Program-made: the position numbers and the translations under genes
The notes under the pieces: generated by a model
Told to the model about the DNA's origin: nothing
The model's database searches: none
What the model saw: only the letters and a program-made list of their open reading frames with translations
Assembly: GCA_020200935.1 (NCBI GenBank)
Contig: JAIVHR010000213.1
Location: forward strand, 1-6,029
Length of the DNA: 6,029 nt
Direction: 5' to 3'
From: Sphingomonadales bacterium
GTDB lineage: Bacteria; Pseudomonadota; Alphaproteobacteria; Sphingomonadales; Sphingomonadaceae
Part shown: positions 5,878 through 6,029 of the stretch, piece by piece
Layout of the letters: every line of letters starts with the position of its first letter
Numbering within the stretch: position 1 is the first letter of the stretch

Positions 5878-5906
5878 GGACTAAGCAGCGCCGGGCCGCA
5901 AGGCAA
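5878..5906 (-). promoter_or_regulatory. Candidate promoter for the fabD-fabG-acpP-fabF-mltG cluster
   Basis: On the minus strand, TTGCCT (5901-5906) and TAGTCC (5878-5883) are spaced 17 bp apart, which would give a leader of roughly 40 nt before fabD. The -10 is a weak match, as is common in GC-rich alphaproteobacteria. Position in the divergent 118-nt spacer is the main support. Confidence 0.3.
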
Positions 5907-5909
5907 GCG

Positions 5910-5938
5910 TTGAACCCCTGCCTCCCTGACGCTAGCGT
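5910..5938 (+). promoter_or_regulatory. Candidate promoter for the rightward gene, probably leaderless
   Basis: TTGAAC (5910-5915) and TAGCGT (5933-5938) are separated by 17 bp. Transcription would begin about 7-9 nt further on, at or next to the ATG at 5947. This agrees with the absence of any Shine-Dalgarno sequence before that ATG. The -10 lies inside the palindrome at 5927-5940. Confidence 0.35.
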
Positions 5939-5940
5939 CA
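5927..5940. promoter_or_regulatory. Perfect 14-bp palindrome TGACGCTAGCGTCA, likely operator
   Basis: This exact dyad, TGACGCT/AGCGTCA, sits 6 bp before the rightward ATG and overlaps its presumed -10. The TGACG/CGTCA half-sites resemble palindromes bound by MerR-type regulators of acyl-CoA catabolism such as LiuR (TTTACGTAAACGTAAA type). The regulator identity is inference. It might also influence the divergent fabD promoter, whose -35 is about 20 bp away. Confidence 0.5.
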
Positions 5941-5946
5941 ACCGCG

Positions 5947-6029
5947 ATGTCCGACAGTGATTTCGAGCAAAGGCTGGCCGCCTTCTGCGCCGACCGGTTC
6001 GGCGGAGGCGAGGACGTGTCGGCCCTGCG
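5947..6029 (+). CDS. Start of a divergent gene, possibly a phosphotransferase-family protein (3' end outside window)
   Basis: The frame is open from ATG 5947 to the end of the window, 27 full codons, beginning MSDSDFEQRLAAFCADRF. An in-frame TGA at 5911-5913 rules out a longer N-terminus using ATG. No Shine-Dalgarno sequence is present, which fits a leaderless transcript. The beginning, a short helix followed by GGGEDVSAL, is like the N-terminus of APH-type (aminoglycoside or choline kinase-like) phosphotransferases, where a glycine-rich SGG loop would come next. Too little is visible to confirm this, so the product should be treated as hypothetical. Confidence 0.55.
   Translation, partial: MSDSDFEQRLAAFCADRFGGGEDVSAL

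Noticed and set aside
5829..5906. A longer fabD beginning at the upstream in-frame ATG (5906)
   Set aside because: The added 26 residues do not resemble FabD, would cover the candidate promoter, and the strong AGGAGA immediately before 5828 marks the real start.
1..6029. CRISPR array, tRNA or rRNA genes, transposase, toxin-antitoxin or defence genes
   Set aside because: None were seen on either strand. Nearly all of the window is accounted for by core metabolic genes and short spacers.

Overview
No previously undescribed system is visible in this window. It is a GC-rich core-metabolism locus from an alphaproteobacterium, most likely a sphingomonad (Sphingomonadales). That placement rests on the short type 2 ArgC, the gene order acpP-fabF-mltG, the FabD wording (EFGGKVVAPMVKRI), high GC with GC-rich third positions, and the small four-helix membrane protein. 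It is inferred from remembered family sequences, not from a database search.

Layout, left to right. Positions 1-899 (+) hold the 3' part of argC (arginine biosynthesis), missing only about a dozen N-terminal codons. A short, relatively AT-rich spacer (900-982) contains an exact DnaA-box 9-mer and a small inverted repeat over a likely -10 element. It leads into a GTG-started gene for a 138-residue four-helix membrane protein of unassigned function (983-1399, +). That gene converges with the leftward block, with one base between the two stop codons.

Positions 1401-5828 (-) form a fatty-acid synthesis cluster read in the order fabD, fabG, acpP, fabF, mltG. FabD loads malonate onto acyl carrier protein (AcpP). 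FabF condenses and elongates the acyl chain, and FabG reduces the 3-keto intermediate. MltG, a membrane-bound peptidoglycan transglycosylase that ends glycan strands, sits 5 nt behind fabF, which suggests co-transcription of lipid and wall functions. The acpP-fabF spacer has strong hairpins that could lower or process the downstream transcript. A divergent gene begins at 5947 (+); only 27 complete codons are present, and it lies behind a perfect 14-bp palindrome.

The most unusual spot is the fabD-fabG junction (about 4779-4930). FabD lacks the usual short ending and reads on through an AT-rich, repeat-like stretch into the start of fabG. This gives a 349-residue protein whose last roughly 48 residues do not look like FabD. 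The same stretch can fold so that the fabG ribosome binding site is paired. This looks like insertion of a small intergenic repeat that remodelled the end of fabD and may now couple fabG translation to fabD.
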